Assembly (NCBI GenBank): GCA_910579495.1
Contig: CAJTVD010000044.1
Location: 1-33,860, forward strand
Length of the DNA stretch: 33,860 nucleotides
Source of the DNA: an uncultured Lachnospiraceae bacterium
GTDB lineage: Bacteria > Bacillota > Clostridia > Lachnospirales > Lachnospiraceae
Direction: 5' to 3'
Positions 1 through 6,903 of this stretch are shown piece by piece (position 1 is the first letter of the stretch; every line of letters begins with the position of its first letter). Both the position numbers and the translations under genes were made by a program. The notes beneath the pieces were generated by a model. That model was not told where the DNA came from and made no database searches. It saw nothing but the letters and a program-made list of their open reading frames with translations.

Positions 1-403
1 GGTCTTTCGGGGAAAGGTTGTTGGAGCCATGCTGCCAGATGCGGGAAAAGAAATCATAAAAAGTCCCAACACCAGGGGTATCGCCAAAAGGGAAACCGCT
101 GAGGATGGCATAAAGGGGAGTTTCCTTAAGCATGCGGCACCAGACAGTGATGGAAGTAACTTTCAGTTTCAAGGCAAGCAGGTAGGAGCGCAGCATGCAG
201 GAAGGGAGCCGTGGTTGCGGGCCAAAAACAGAGTAGCATTCAAGCATAATGGAATCGGTCTGTGAAAGATCGAGATACCAGAACTGCACGATATAATCCC
301 AGGAGCTTTTAGGAAGCACAAAGGGATTGGGATAAAATTTAAGGAATTGGGATACGAAAGTATCCTGATAGGCGGAATGGCCGCCAGGGTTACAAGGTAA
401 CAT
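1..403 (-). CDS. DDE transposase, N-terminal part (runs off the left edge)
   Basis: An open frame of 134 codons runs from an ATG at 403 leftwards past the window edge. A GGAGGCG ribosome binding site lies 9 bases before the ATG. The protein contains LRSYLLALKLKVTSIT, KETPLYAILSGFP and GVGTFYDFFSRIW, which I recognise as the start of a group of clostridial DDE transposases. The DDE catalytic residues lie beyond the edge, so I do not assign an IS family. The gene points out of the window and its upstream region carries two alternative hairpins (404-467). I could not identify terminal inverted repeats or a target duplication. Coding on this strand is well supported; the family is from memory of the motif pattern. 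Confidence 0.75.
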   Translation of the reverse strand, partial: MLPCNPGGHSAYQDTFVSQFLKFYPNPFVLPKSSWDYIVQFWYLDLSQTDSIMLECYSVFGPQPRLPSCMLRSYLLALKLKVTSITVWCRMLKETPLYAILSGFPFGDTPGVGTFYDFFSRIWQHGSNNLSPKD

Positions 404-418
404 CAAAAATCGCCTCCA

Positions 419-467
419 ATCAAAAAATGTACTTTTTGATCAAGGGCGCGAAGCGCCGCATTTTTTG
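419..467 (-). promoter_or_regulatory. Competing hairpins just upstream of the transposase RBS
   Basis: ATCAAAAA (419-426) pairs perfectly with TTTTTGAT (433-440), and CAAAAAATG (421-429) pairs perfectly with CATTTTTTG (459-467). The two pairings share bases, so they exclude each other. A third stem, GGCGC (445-449) with GCGCC (453-457), sits between them. The array lies directly before the RBS of the transposase gene. Such structures often limit read-through expression of transposases; that role here is inferred. Confidence 0.45.
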
Positions 468-589
468 ACTGGTTTGTCAAGTGTTTTTGAGAAAAAGTGG
501 GTGATTTTTGAAAAAGGGAATCTGAAAGCCTTATAAAATAGGGGCTAGAGATTCCGAGAAGTTATAACACCATAAAGGAGGATTCTTCT

Positions 590-957
590 ATGAAATTAAC
601 TTATCCCGCTTGTTTCTATCCTTGTGAAGAAAAAAAGGAGGATTTACCGTTGAAGTTCCAGACCTTCCCGGCTGTGTCAGTGAAGGCAGCACCTTGGCCG
701 AAGCTATCCTTATGGGTACTGATGCCGCATCCGGCTGGGTTCTTGACGAACTGGAGGACGGAAAACCCGCGCCCGAAGCAAGCCCATTGGAAAGCATTAT
801 CCCAGAAGCCGGCGGTTTCGTAAGCATGTTGGTTCTGGATATGGATGCCTATGCTGAAAAGTATGGCGAAAAGGCTGTACGAAAAAACCTTACCATTCCC
901 GCATGGCTCAACACGTTTGCCGAAAATAATCACAAAAAATGCAAAATTCTGCCATGA
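590..957 (+). pseudogene. HicB-family antitoxin with a -1 frameshift at A AAA AAG
   Basis: The ATG at 590 follows a strong AAAGGAGG site. Frame 0 reads MKLTYPACFYPCEEKK and then leaves the HicB pattern. If the ribosome slips back one base at 631-637 (A AAA AAG, in the correct zero-frame phase) the protein continues GGFTVEVPDLPGCVSEG and LAEAILMGTDAA, typical of HicB-like antitoxins, to a stop at 957. The joined product is about 122 residues. No hicA toxin gene is seen within 400 bases, so this copy looks orphaned. It is either a pseudogene with one lost base, a sequencing indel, or a gene using programmed frameshifting. The antitoxin family is well supported; the mechanism is open. Confidence 0.7.
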
Positions 958-988
958 CAGATTTTCCTTAACTTAACGGCTCACGCAT

Positions 989-1084
989 CTAACTAAATGA
1001 CATTGCATCGAGCTCCTTGCTCTTTCTTATGGCTTGAATCTCTTTTCTGATCAAAACTAGCTCATCGTAAATCTTCTTTAACAT
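989..1084 (-). CDS. 31-residue small protein divergent from the XRE repressor
   Basis: ATG at 1084 is preceded by GGAGGGAAT, an excellent ribosome binding site. The product begins MLKKIYDELVLIRKEI and is a short, charged, probably helical peptide of 31 residues ending ELDAMSFS. A strong minus-strand promoter (TTGACA, 17 bases, TAATAT) lies about 140 bases upstream, and a copy of the AAAAGAGACT motif lies immediately before the RBS. Placement opposite an XRE repressor resembles the lysogeny-control regions of phages and integrative elements. An overlapping 42-codon frame starting near 1188 lacks an RBS and was not chosen. Function is unknown. Confidence 0.55.
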   Translation of the reverse strand: MLKKIYDELVLIRKEIQAIRKSKELDAMSFS

Positions 1085-1097
1085 ATTCCCTCCGGAA

Positions 1098-1317
1098 AGT
1101 CTCTTTTAGGAAACTTTTTGTGTAAAAAAAAATTAAAAACGCTATCGTTTTCTGAATCTCCTTACGAGTAAATTCTGTTTTCCCTTTCATTTTTCTGTGT
1201 AACGCGCTATGACTAATGCAAAGAGCGTTCCAAATATTACATTTTATAATTTGGTATGTCAAGCATTAAAAGAGACTATTTTTGTTTTTTTTATAAAAAA
1301 GTTGCCAAAAAGAGACT
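1098..1317. repeat. Three copies of AAAAGAGACT, candidate repressor operators
   Basis: Exact copies occur at 1268-1277 and 1308-1317 on the plus strand, spaced exactly 40 bases apart, and at 1098-1107 on the minus strand. One lies inside the plus promoter, one beside the minus promoter and one just ahead of the RBS of the minus gene. The arrangement fits an autoregulated genetic switch. That the XRE protein binds these sites is inference. Confidence 0.5.
1234..1262 (-). promoter_or_regulatory. Promoter of the 31-residue gene
   Basis: On the minus strand, a perfect -35 TTGACA (1257-1262), a 17-base spacer and a -10 TAATAT (1234-1239). The AAAAGAGACT copy at 1268-1277 begins five bases upstream of the -35. 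Read from sequence; no transcription data. Confidence 0.7.
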
Positions 1318-1330
1318 CGCGTGATATATT
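1302..1330 (+). promoter_or_regulatory. Promoter of the XRE repressor gene with an embedded operator
   Basis: -35 TTGCCA (1302-1307), a 17-base spacer, and -10 TATATT (1325-1330). The first ten spacer bases are exactly AAAAGAGACT (1308-1317), so a protein bound there would block polymerase. Transcription would begin near 1337, before the TTG start at 1357. This argues against a start at the GTG at 1321, which lies inside the promoter. Confidence 0.7.
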
Positions 1331-1356
1331 ATTATCTTAGGAAACGAGGTGACATT

Positions 1357-1767
1357 TTGGAAGTAAAAGATTTAATTAAAAAACGGCGCATAGATTTGGG
1401 GTTAACATTTGAACAAATAGGGGATTATGTAGGAGTCAAAAAAGGGACTGTTCAAAAATGGGAAAGTGGTTTCATAGAAAATTTACGGCGTGATAAAATT
1501 GCAAAACTAGCTGAAATTTTAAAAATATCTCCTCTTGAAATAATATATGATGATATAGAAAAAGCACATGATTTATATGATACATATTGCATAAATGAAA
1601 ATAAGCAAAAAAAAACTGCCCTTAATATCCATCCTGAATTAAACACACTCATTGAAAAAGCACAGCAGTTAAACCGAAATGGTATAAAAGAATTGGAAAA
1701 ACAAGCTGATTTGCTTTTGCTGTCAGATAAGTATAGAAAAATCAATTTAAAAGAAAAGGCAATATAA
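1357..1767 (+). CDS. XRE/Cro-cI family repressor
   Basis: Small DNA-binding regulator of 136 residues. Residues about 5-60 form a helix-turn-helix of the XRE family (LTFEQIGDYVGVKKGTVQKWESG), followed by a charged, helical C-terminal half. There is no S24 peptidase domain, so it is not a LexA-like self-cleaving repressor. I chose the TTG at 1357 because a GAGGTG site lies 6-7 bases upstream and the promoter -10 lies at 1325-1330; the GTG at 1321 would fall within the promoter. It is transcribed away from a 31-codon gene, with shared AAAAGAGACT motifs between them. It probably represses both genes and controls the element. Confidence 0.85.
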   Translation: MEVKDLIKKRRIDLGLTFEQIGDYVGVKKGTVQKWESGFIENLRRDKIAKLAEILKISPLEIIYDDIEKAHDLYDTYCINENKQKKTALNIHPELNTLIEKAQQLNRNGIKELEKQADLLLLSDKYRKINLKEKAI

Positions 1768-1835
1768 TTTACACAAATACATGGAATAAAAAGAAATAAT
1801 TAATCCGCTACGCCAGCTTATTATAGGAGGTATCT

Positions 1836-2051
1836 ATGGAATACATTGTAAATTTTACATGGGATAACGAAGCAGACGTATGGACTGCCACCAGCAAAGA
1901 CATACCCGGCCTTGTACTTGAATCAGGCTCATTTGATGCGCTTGTGGAACGTGTGCGCTTTGCCATTCCTGAATTATTGGAATTGAACCAGGATGCTCCC
2001 CCCATCTCACTTATTTTCACATCAGAACGGCGTGAAAGGATGGTTCTGTAA
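1836..2051 (+). CDS. hicB: HicB-like antitoxin (DUF1902 type)
   Basis: A 71-residue protein with the pattern W-D-NEADVWTATSKDIPGL near its start, typical of the DUF1902/HicB-like antitoxin fold. It begins at an ATG behind AGGAGG. Its TAA stop shares a base with the ATG of the following HicA gene (TAATG), so the two are translationally coupled. As the antitoxin it should bind and neutralise HicA. No C-terminal DNA-binding domain is evident in so short a protein, so autoregulation may need other factors. Family assignment is firm; binding is inferred from the family. Confidence 0.85.
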   Translation: MEYIVNFTWDNEADVWTATSKDIPGLVLESGSFDALVERVRFAIPELLELNQDAPPISLIFTSERRERMVL

Positions 2052-2245
2052 TGGCTGAATATGAAAAGAAAGTCCGCAGCATACTTTCACAAAACGGATG
2101 CACGTTCAGCAGGCATGGGAAAGGTGACCATGATATATGGTATAGCCCTATCACAGATCGGCATGTGACTGTTGACTCAAAGATAAAATCAAGGCATACT
2201 GCTAATGCTGTCTTAAAACAGTGTGGAATCAATTTTAAATTTTAA
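2051..2245 (+). CDS. hicA: HicA toxin, mRNA interferase
   Basis: A 64-residue protein of the HicA family (dsRNA-binding-like fold). The active-site region is FSRHGKGDHDIWYSP, with the catalytic histidine at position 22. HicA proteins cleave mRNA and cause growth arrest unless bound by HicB. The length is normal for the family and the key residues are intact. The gene overlaps the upstream HicB stop by one base. A perfect 7+7 base palindrome (GTCAAGC T GCTTGAC, 2248-2262) follows the stop. The module probably stabilises the integrated element or acts against phage. Confidence 0.9.
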   Translation: MAEYEKKVRSILSQNGCTFSRHGKGDHDIWYSPITDRHVTVDSKIKSRHTANAVLKQCGINFKF

Positions 2246-2247
2246 AG

Positions 2248-2262
2248 GTCAAGCTGCTTGAC
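2248..2262. promoter_or_regulatory. Perfect palindrome downstream of hicA
   Basis: GTCAAGC and GCTTGAC flank a single central T. There is no T-run, so it is not a rho-independent terminator. It may be a protein-binding site or an RNA hairpin ahead of the SHOCT-domain gene. Nothing further can be said from sequence. Confidence 0.35.
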
Positions 2263-2378
2263 TACAGAATACAAAAACTGCGCACACACGGGGACAAACT
2301 ATATAACAATATTTTCAATAAAAATACAGCAATAGGGAAAGGAGACTCTACTAACAAAAGCAAGTAGATAACGCAATA

Positions 2379-3590
2379 ATGAACTGGTACGATGCTGAAA
2401 AACCAATTGATAGCTATTACGGAGAACATCGAAAGGGCTTATTCGGAAAAAAATGCCCAATCAAATTACATATTTATCCTTCCCACATAGAAGGTGTAGG
2501 CTATTCATTCACCTCAGACGAATTATCAAATGAAAGCGAACCATTTTCTTTGAGCTACCCCCAAATACGAGAGGTTTATGAAGAAAGTATTGCAGGCAAC
2601 ATGGGAGTAGTTATAGAATACATTGAGGATTCTGTTGTCACAAACAGCTCAACTTTCAAAATAGCATTATTGGGAATATCGGAGCCTGCAAAATGGACGC
2701 AATTACTATTAAGAACCAAAGAAGAAATTGACCAACAAAATATACAAGCAAAACTTGCAAAAGAAGAGCATGAAAAGAGGGAAAAGGAATTAAGGGAAAC
2801 CCAAGAGAGGGAATCCTTACAATTTTATAATGATTGCCTAAATTTTCATCTTAAAAAAACCACACCAAATTATGAACTTTATAAAGATAAGCATAAAATA
2901 GCTTTAATTTATATCAATGAAGATAAAGCCCTAAATTTTTTAAAAATTGATGGTCAAGCCAAGGAAGAAAGTAATGGTATTATTCCGTTCGAAAAAATTC
3001 ACTACTACGAAAAAGCTGGAGATATACATTATGTATCAGAGCTTCATGGCGACTACTCAAACTATGGTGGAAGTGTAACAGGTGGACAATTTTCCAAACT
3101 AGCTGTTGCTGGCGGAGGATTACTCTTCGGAATGATGGGGATGACCGCAGGTGCCCTGTTATCTTATAAACCCACACAAACGGAAGCGGCAAAAACAAAT
3201 TTTTCACTCGACTCTACCACCAAAGAGATTGATTCAAGAAGTATAATACTTAATTTCTACTCTGATATAAAAAAACAATATATAGATATCGAACTTCCTA
3301 ATGATATTTATAATTTCTTACAAACACATCTGCCAGAAAAAAAATATAATATAGTGTTGGAACTTGAAAAGAAAACAGCCATACATAATGCTACTACCCA
3401 AATAGAAAGTGGCAAATTGCTTAATATAGCCCCTACACCAGAAAGTCACAAACTTGAAGATAAACAAGCCACAGATCAAATGGCAGAGTTTAAGAAAAAA
3501 GCCGAAAAGTTAAAAATAATGAAAGACTCTGGTTTATTAAGTGATGAAGAATTTAATTTAGAAAAATCAAAACTATTAGACTTAATATAG
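2379..3590 (+). CDS. SHOCT-domain protein with glycine-rich segment
   Basis: A 403-residue protein. Residues about 1-115 are a beta-rich region, followed by a charged coiled-coil stretch (about 120-150, rich in K, E, Q). Near 245-265 lies a glycine-rich hydrophobic segment (AVAGGGLLFGMMGMTAGALL) resembling a glycine zipper or membrane-inserting helix. The last 35 residues are a SHOCT domain (AEFKKKAEKLKIMKDSGLL, then SDEEF). SHOCT domains are short C-terminal modules thought to mediate oligomerisation or membrane association. No enzymatic motif is seen. The best RBS (AAGGAG) is over 30 bases before the ATG, so the start is uncertain. It follows HicBA in the mobile element, where accessory functions are common; I do not assign one. 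Confidence 0.7.
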   Translation: MNWYDAEKPIDSYYGEHRKGLFGKKCPIKLHIYPSHIEGVGYSFTSDELSNESEPFSLSYPQIREVYEESIAGNMGVVIEYIEDSVVTNSSTFKIALLGISEPAKWTQLLLRTKEEIDQQNIQAKLAKEEHEKREKELRETQERESLQFYNDCLNFHLKKTTPNYELYKDKHKIALIYINEDKALNFLKIDGQAKEESNGIIPFEKIHYYEKAGDIHYVSELHGDYSNYGGSVTGGQFSKLAVAGGGLLFGMMGMTAGALLSYKPTQTEAAKTNFSLDSTTKEIDSRSIILNFYSDIKKQYIDIELPNDIYNFLQTHLPEKKYNIVLELEKKTAIHNATTQIESGKLLNIAPTPESHKLEDKQATDQMAEFKKKAEKLKIMKDSGLLSDEEFNLEKSKLLDLI

Positions 3591-3911
3591 GTCAATCCAA
3601 ACATATTATAGGCATAAAGCTTAATTTGAGCGAAAGAGGAACGGCAGCTGTCGCCCCAGATGGAGATGTGAGAACTGTCACCCGACCTATTTCATTCAGA
3701 TTTTAAGACCTCGTAGATACGGGGTCTTTTTTTACTGCTCATTGCATAAAAGAAAAAATATGCTATAATATACGCAAACATAAGTTCCCATTGAATCATG
3801 TGATAATCTATTGTACGCTAAAACAGTCCGGATACAAGTGCCAGAAAGCCAGTTGTTGACACCATCTGAATTAATACGTCTGATGAAAATAATAAAAGGG
3901 GGCGGTTATCT
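3591..3911. other. Intergenic stretch with possible decayed coding remnant
   Basis: A start-less open frame ends at 3706 with GTAAVAPDGDVRTVTR then PISFRF, which has coding-like composition but no initiation site. A second start-less frame ends at 3915 (VPESQLLTPSELIRLMKIIK...), and its TGA overlaps the ATG at 3912. Both look like 3' ends of lost genes. The terminator at 3706-3733 lies between them. No other feature is evident. Confidence 0.3.
3706..3733 (+). terminator. Rho-independent terminator
   Basis: GACCTCG (3707-3713) pairs with CGGGGTC (3720-3726), including one G-T pair, and is followed by seven T residues. It would end transcription from the SHOCT-domain gene. Confidence 0.7.
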
Positions 3912-4010
3912 ATGAAAAAAAATAGAGATTTAACAGCAATAACTGCTGCTTCCATAGAAAAGTACTTATTGTTTAACAGCTTTAGTGTTTTAGAGGATAA
4001 TAATGTTTAA
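3912..4010 (+). CDS. 32-residue small open frame, possible remnant
   Basis: ATG at 3912 follows AAAGGGGGCGG and overlaps the TGA of an upstream start-less frame in an ATGA arrangement, typical of coupled genes. The product starts MKKNRDLTAITAASIEKYL and ends EDNNV. I do not recognise it. It may be the stump of a longer gene disrupted within the element. Confidence 0.3.
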   Translation: MKKNRDLTAITAASIEKYLLFNSFSVLEDNNV

Positions 4011-4142
4011 AAACTGTTACGATAGCTTCTTACGATGAAAATTGAATCAGGATGAGGTTTCCTGGCCTGCCTGGTAGGCAAAAAATAGGGATGGCTACAT
4101 CATATGTGTACCAAACGATCCAGGACGGGAAACCGCCATCTC

Positions 4143-4170
4143 GGGCGGCTTGCGTGTCTGCCGCCCTTTT
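4143..4170 (+). terminator. GC-rich hairpin with T-tract
   Basis: GGGCGGC (4143-4149) pairs perfectly with GCCGCCC (4160-4166), followed by TTTT on the plus strand. It lies between the end of the 51-residue minus-strand gene and the small plus-strand frame, so it probably separates converging transcripts. Confidence 0.6.
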
Positions 4171-4183
4171 CAGTTCCCTTTGA

Positions 4184-4339
4184 CTACTCCTGTTCTTTTG
4201 CAAGTGCAATCTTGTCAAGCATTTCAAGAATCTCTTCTTTCTTGTAATCCTCTTTCTCACCACTGGCAAATGCTAACCGGATTTCGTAAATTGTAGAGTT
4301 CTTTACGATTTTGATTTCCTTTTCGTTCATAACTTCCAT
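4184..4339 (-). CDS. 51-residue small protein
   Basis: ATG at 4339 is preceded by an AAGGAG site nine bases upstream. The product begins MEVMNEKEIKIVKNSTIYEI and continues RLAFASGEKEDYKKEEILEM to a TAG at 4184. It is charged and mostly helical, with no membrane segment. Small proteins of this style occur in clostridial mobile elements; that is general recall, not a match I can verify. It is transcribed convergently to the small frame at 3912. Function unknown. Coding is supported by the RBS and by clean codon use. Confidence 0.6.
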   Translation of the reverse strand: MEVMNEKEIKIVKNSTIYEIRLAFASGEKEDYKKEEILEMLDKIALAKEQE

Positions 4340-4438
4340 TTGTTCTCCTTTCTCCCTTTCGGGTTATTGTCCTGGCCCTTTGGACAATTATATTTTAACA
4401 TATATTCCGCCACATGTGAACACTAATTTTAGTGCTTT

Positions 4439-4666
4439 TTAAAAATATTTTATTTTTTCCTCATCTGTCGGGATTATCTCTATTATATCCGACGGTTCCA
4501 ACCTCAGGATTAAACATATCGTATTCAATGTATCTACTGATATGCCATGCCCCTTGCGTATATGTTGCATCGTTCCCTCTGACATTATTTTATCTTTCCT
4601 CATTTTTGTGCTGGTGTACCCTCTATTAGATAATTCTTTCAAAATATCAATCTTATACCGCCACAT
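4439..4666 (-). CDS. Small XRE-family regulator
   Basis: A 75-residue helix-turn-helix protein: MWRYKIDILKELSNRGYTS, then EGTMQHIRKGHGISVDTLNTI, then LRLEPSDIIEIIP. It matches the short, single-domain XRE regulators (YozG-like) that are almost entirely DNA-binding domain. A longer frame extends upstream to a TTG at 4741, but a promoter with perfect -10 TATAAT at 4694-4699 lies between, so initiation must be at 4666. An AAAGGG site lies 9-10 bases before that ATG. It probably controls itself and the neighbouring 4882 gene or the recombinase. Confidence 0.8.
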   Translation of the reverse strand: MWRYKIDILKELSNRGYTSTKMRKDKIMSEGTMQHIRKGHGISVDTLNTICLILRLEPSDIIEIIPTDEEKIKYF

Positions 4667-4693
4667 TTCGCCATTCCCTTTCCTTTTTTTATT

Positions 4694-4722
4694 ATTATAA
4701 TCCACAATCTGCAAAAAATCAA
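4694..4722 (-). promoter_or_regulatory. Promoter of the small XRE regulator
   Basis: Minus strand: -35 TTGATT (4717-4722), 17-base spacer, -10 TATAAT (4694-4699). The predicted transcript start near 4687 is about 20 bases before the ATG at 4666 and decides that start. Confidence 0.7.
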
Positions 4723-4814
4723 CTTCAAAAATGTTTTTCAAAAAGCTTTAATTTTAGTGTTTCCAAAGGTAAGAGAAGCTGAAGCAAGAAATATCAGCTA
4801 AAAAGTATTTTTAC

Positions 4815-4843
4815 TTGTTTGATTATATTTTTTGTGCTATTAT
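4815..4843 (+). promoter_or_regulatory. Promoter of the 60-residue gene
   Basis: -35 TTGTTT (4815-4820), 17-base spacer, -10 TATTAT (4838-4843), about 38 bases before the ATG at 4882. Confidence 0.55.
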
Positions 4844-4881
4844 ATGTTTACAACTAAATCCAAAGAAAGGAGAATGTCCGT

Positions 4882-5064
4882 ATGACAATTAAATTTAGTC
4901 TAAATTTCATACACGGATTCTGCAGGGCTTTGGACTTAGGCGGAACTAAAGATTGGCCTAAAATAGTTGATGACAGGCGGGCAGATTACGAAGCGATAAG
5001 AGGCGATTGGGAAAATGTCCGAAGAGCTATCAGAAAAGAAACAGGAAGCCTCAAAAGCCCCTGA
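4882..5064 (+). CDS. Small hypothetical protein, 60 residues
   Basis: Begins MTIKFSLNFIHGFCRALDLG and ends RKETGSLKSP. It follows a GAAAGGAG site and has its own promoter and terminator, so it is probably a stand-alone gene. The first 20 residues are mildly hydrophobic and the rest is charged and tryptophan-containing (DWPK, DWEN). I do not recognise a domain. It sits between the small XRE regulator and the serine recombinase, a position where excision accessory proteins are sometimes found, but it shows no helix-turn-helix that I can identify. Confidence 0.6.
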   Translation: MTIKFSLNFIHGFCRALDLGGTKDWPKIVDDRRADYEAIRGDWENVRRAIRKETGSLKSP

Positions 5065-5198
5065 GCCAGAATTACCAAATACAGAACTGGGGTAGCTGGC
5101 ATTGGCTCTATTGTAACAGCTTTTTTAAAGACTACAAGATGAGCCTGCAAACCAACCAAATGAAAAAAACATCACTAATCCAAAGTTAAAATTTATGC

Positions 5199-5235
5199 AA
5201 ATACCTCGTTTCAATTATAGAAGCGAGGTATTTTT
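5199..5235 (+). terminator. Rho-independent terminator
   Basis: AAATACCTCG (5199-5208) pairs perfectly with CGAGGTATTT (5224-5233), followed by further T residues. It separates the 60-residue gene from the recombinase gene. Confidence 0.8.
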
Positions 5236-5315
5236 ACACCATATCACAGTTTTCTATAAATACAAGCATCTGTTATATATGGACTATTACAAATAATTTA
5301 AGAAAGGACTACACT

Positions 5316-6872
5316 ATGCTCACCATCGGAATTTACCCCCGTAAATCTGTATACCGTGACAATAGCGATTCTGTACAGGTACAGGTGCAGCTCTGCAAAG
5401 ATTACGCCGCCATCATCTACAAGGAGCAGGAAATAGAATTTAAAATATATGATAAGGATGAAGGTTTCTCCGGAAAAAATACCAACCGTCCCAGCTTTCA
5501 GGAACTGATGGCAGATGTAAAAGCCGGGCTTCTTGACTCCGTCATGGTCTACAAGCTGGACCGTATCAGCCGTAACGTGCAGGAGTTTTCCGCCATGTAT
5601 GAAATATTCCAGCAGCATGGCGTATCCTTTATCTCTGTAAAAGAATCCTTTGACACTACTACTCCCATGGGGCGGACTGTTATGTACATACTTGCTGCCT
5701 TTGCCCAACTGGAACGCGAAAACACTTCTGAACGTGTGGCTGACAATATGCAGGCACTTGGGGCCGCCGGAAAGTGGACAGGTGGGAAACTGCCCAGTGG
5801 GATGACCTCTGTGCGCCGCCAGATCGGTGATAAGGAGCATTCCTATTTACTGGTAGATGAAGCCAGCATCTGGCGCCCCAGGCTCCTTTTCCAGCTCATA
5901 CTTGAAGGATATCCTATCACCAAAGTAGAACGATACTGCCGTGACCATGGAATCAAAACACATTCCGGAAAGTTTCTCAGCTGCTCACAGATTTATAACA
6001 TTATTACCAACCCAGTATACTGCCAGAACAGTATAGAGGCTTATTACTACTTCAAAGACTGCGGATGCTCCCTTCCTGACCAGTCGCTTTTTGATGGAAC
6101 CAAAGGGCTTATTGGCTATGGCAAAACGAAAACAGGTAAAGCCTCACAAAAGAAATGCGATAAGAAGGACTGGAGCATTGCCATCGGCATCCACGGGCCT
6201 GTCATACCTGCGCCAGACTGGATCGCCGCCCAGAAACGCCTTGGTGTCAATAAAATGTTCCACACTCCCAAACATGAGATTGGGCTGCTGAAAGGTGTCC
6301 TTAAATGCAATTGTGGGGCACGCATGGATGTACGTACCTATGTAAAAAACAATATCCGGTTTTCCTATTATTACTGCATACATATGGCACGGATGGGGAG
6401 GCAATACTGCAATTCTGAATATGTGCGCATTGAAATAATTGACCAGCTTTTCATTGACCATCTGCAAAAAATAAAGCTGAACCCTGCCATATTAAAATCC
6501 AAAAGAAGTGACAATATTGCCCTCCAGGACGCTGACAGCATAAAAAGTGAAATAAAAAAGCTACAGAGTTCGATCGACAACCTCACTTCCGCCCTCACCC
6601 AGGCAATGGGGACTGCAGCCGCAGGTTACATTATCAGCCAGATCAGCGAACTGGACTCACAGAAGAAAAAACAGGAGGAAGAATTAAGAAACATCCTGCT
6701 TAAGGAAGCTGAAACAAAAAGTGCGGAAGAAATTGAACAGCAGCTCTACAATGACATCTGCTGCCTCATAGACAATTTTGACAACATAGACTATGCCGGA
6801 AAAAACGAACTGATCAGAAAAATCGTCAAGAAATGCCTGTTTGACGGTGAAAGCCTGCGCATTATTTTTTAA
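5316..6872 (+). CDS. Large serine recombinase (integrase of the element)
   Basis: A 518-residue site-specific recombinase. Residues 1-150 are the resolvase catalytic domain, with the nucleophile Ser11 in YPRKSVY, the SVMVYKLDRISRN segment and GRTVMYILAAFAQLERE. A recombinase domain follows (about 160-290), then a zinc ribbon with CNCG and later Cys residues (about 330-370), and a coiled-coil region (about 405-465), as in phage and ICE integrases. AGAAAGGA precedes the ATG. The gene lies at the very end of the element: 28 bases after its stop the sequence becomes a beheaded M23 peptidase gene. It should catalyse attP x attB integration, with excision needing a directionality factor not identified here. 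Confidence 0.95.
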   Translation: MLTIGIYPRKSVYRDNSDSVQVQVQLCKDYAAIIYKEQEIEFKIYDKDEGFSGKNTNRPSFQELMADVKAGLLDSVMVYKLDRISRNVQEFSAMYEIFQQHGVSFISVKESFDTTTPMGRTVMYILAAFAQLERENTSERVADNMQALGAAGKWTGGKLPSGMTSVRRQIGDKEHSYLLVDEASIWRPRLLFQLILEGYPITKVERYCRDHGIKTHSGKFLSCSQIYNIITNPVYCQNSIEAYYYFKDCGCSLPDQSLFDGTKGLIGYGKTKTGKASQKKCDKKDWSIAIGIHGPVIPAPDWIAAQKRLGVNKMFHTPKHEIGLLKGVLKCNCGARMDVRTYVKNNIRFSYYYCIHMARMGRQYCNSEYVRIEIIDQLFIDHLQKIKLNPAILKSKRSDNIALQDADSIKSEIKKLQSSIDNLTSALTQAMGTAAAGYIISQISELDSQKKKQEEELRNILLKEAETKSAEEIEQQLYNDICCLIDNFDNIDYAGKNELIRKIVKKCLFDGESLRIIF

Positions 6873-6903
6873 CGCCCTGATTCTATATTTTATTCTTATA
6901 GGT
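6873..6903. other. Probable right attachment junction (attR) of the element
   Basis: The recombinase stops at 6872 and the reading frame homologous to M23 peptidases begins abruptly at about 6901 (GTPIIAIESGYVEALGW). The change from AT-rich to GC-rich DNA coincides. The exact crossover dinucleotide cannot be placed without the left junction, which is outside the window. Confidence 0.65.

Larger units (their letters stand above)
4421..4761. repeat. CACTAAAATTA motifs flanking the second XRE gene
   Basis: On the minus strand CACTAAAATTA occurs both upstream of the XRE gene (4748-4758 region) and immediately after its stop (around 4423-4434). The downstream copy is part of a dyad, CACTAA TT TTAGTG (4421-4434). 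They may be operators or traces of an insertion boundary. Confidence 0.35.

Noticed and set aside
29..265. Plus-strand open frame of 78 codons
   Set aside because: It is antisense to the transposase frame, which has a proper RBS and family motifs.
1062..1262. Minus-strand frame of 66 codons overlapping the 31-codon gene
   Set aside because: Its first start lies at the -35 of the promoter and the internal ATG lacks an RBS; the 31-codon frame has a far better site.
5007..5189. Second plus-strand frame overlapping the 60-residue gene
   Set aside because: Low-complexity composition, no RBS, and out of phase with the supported gene.
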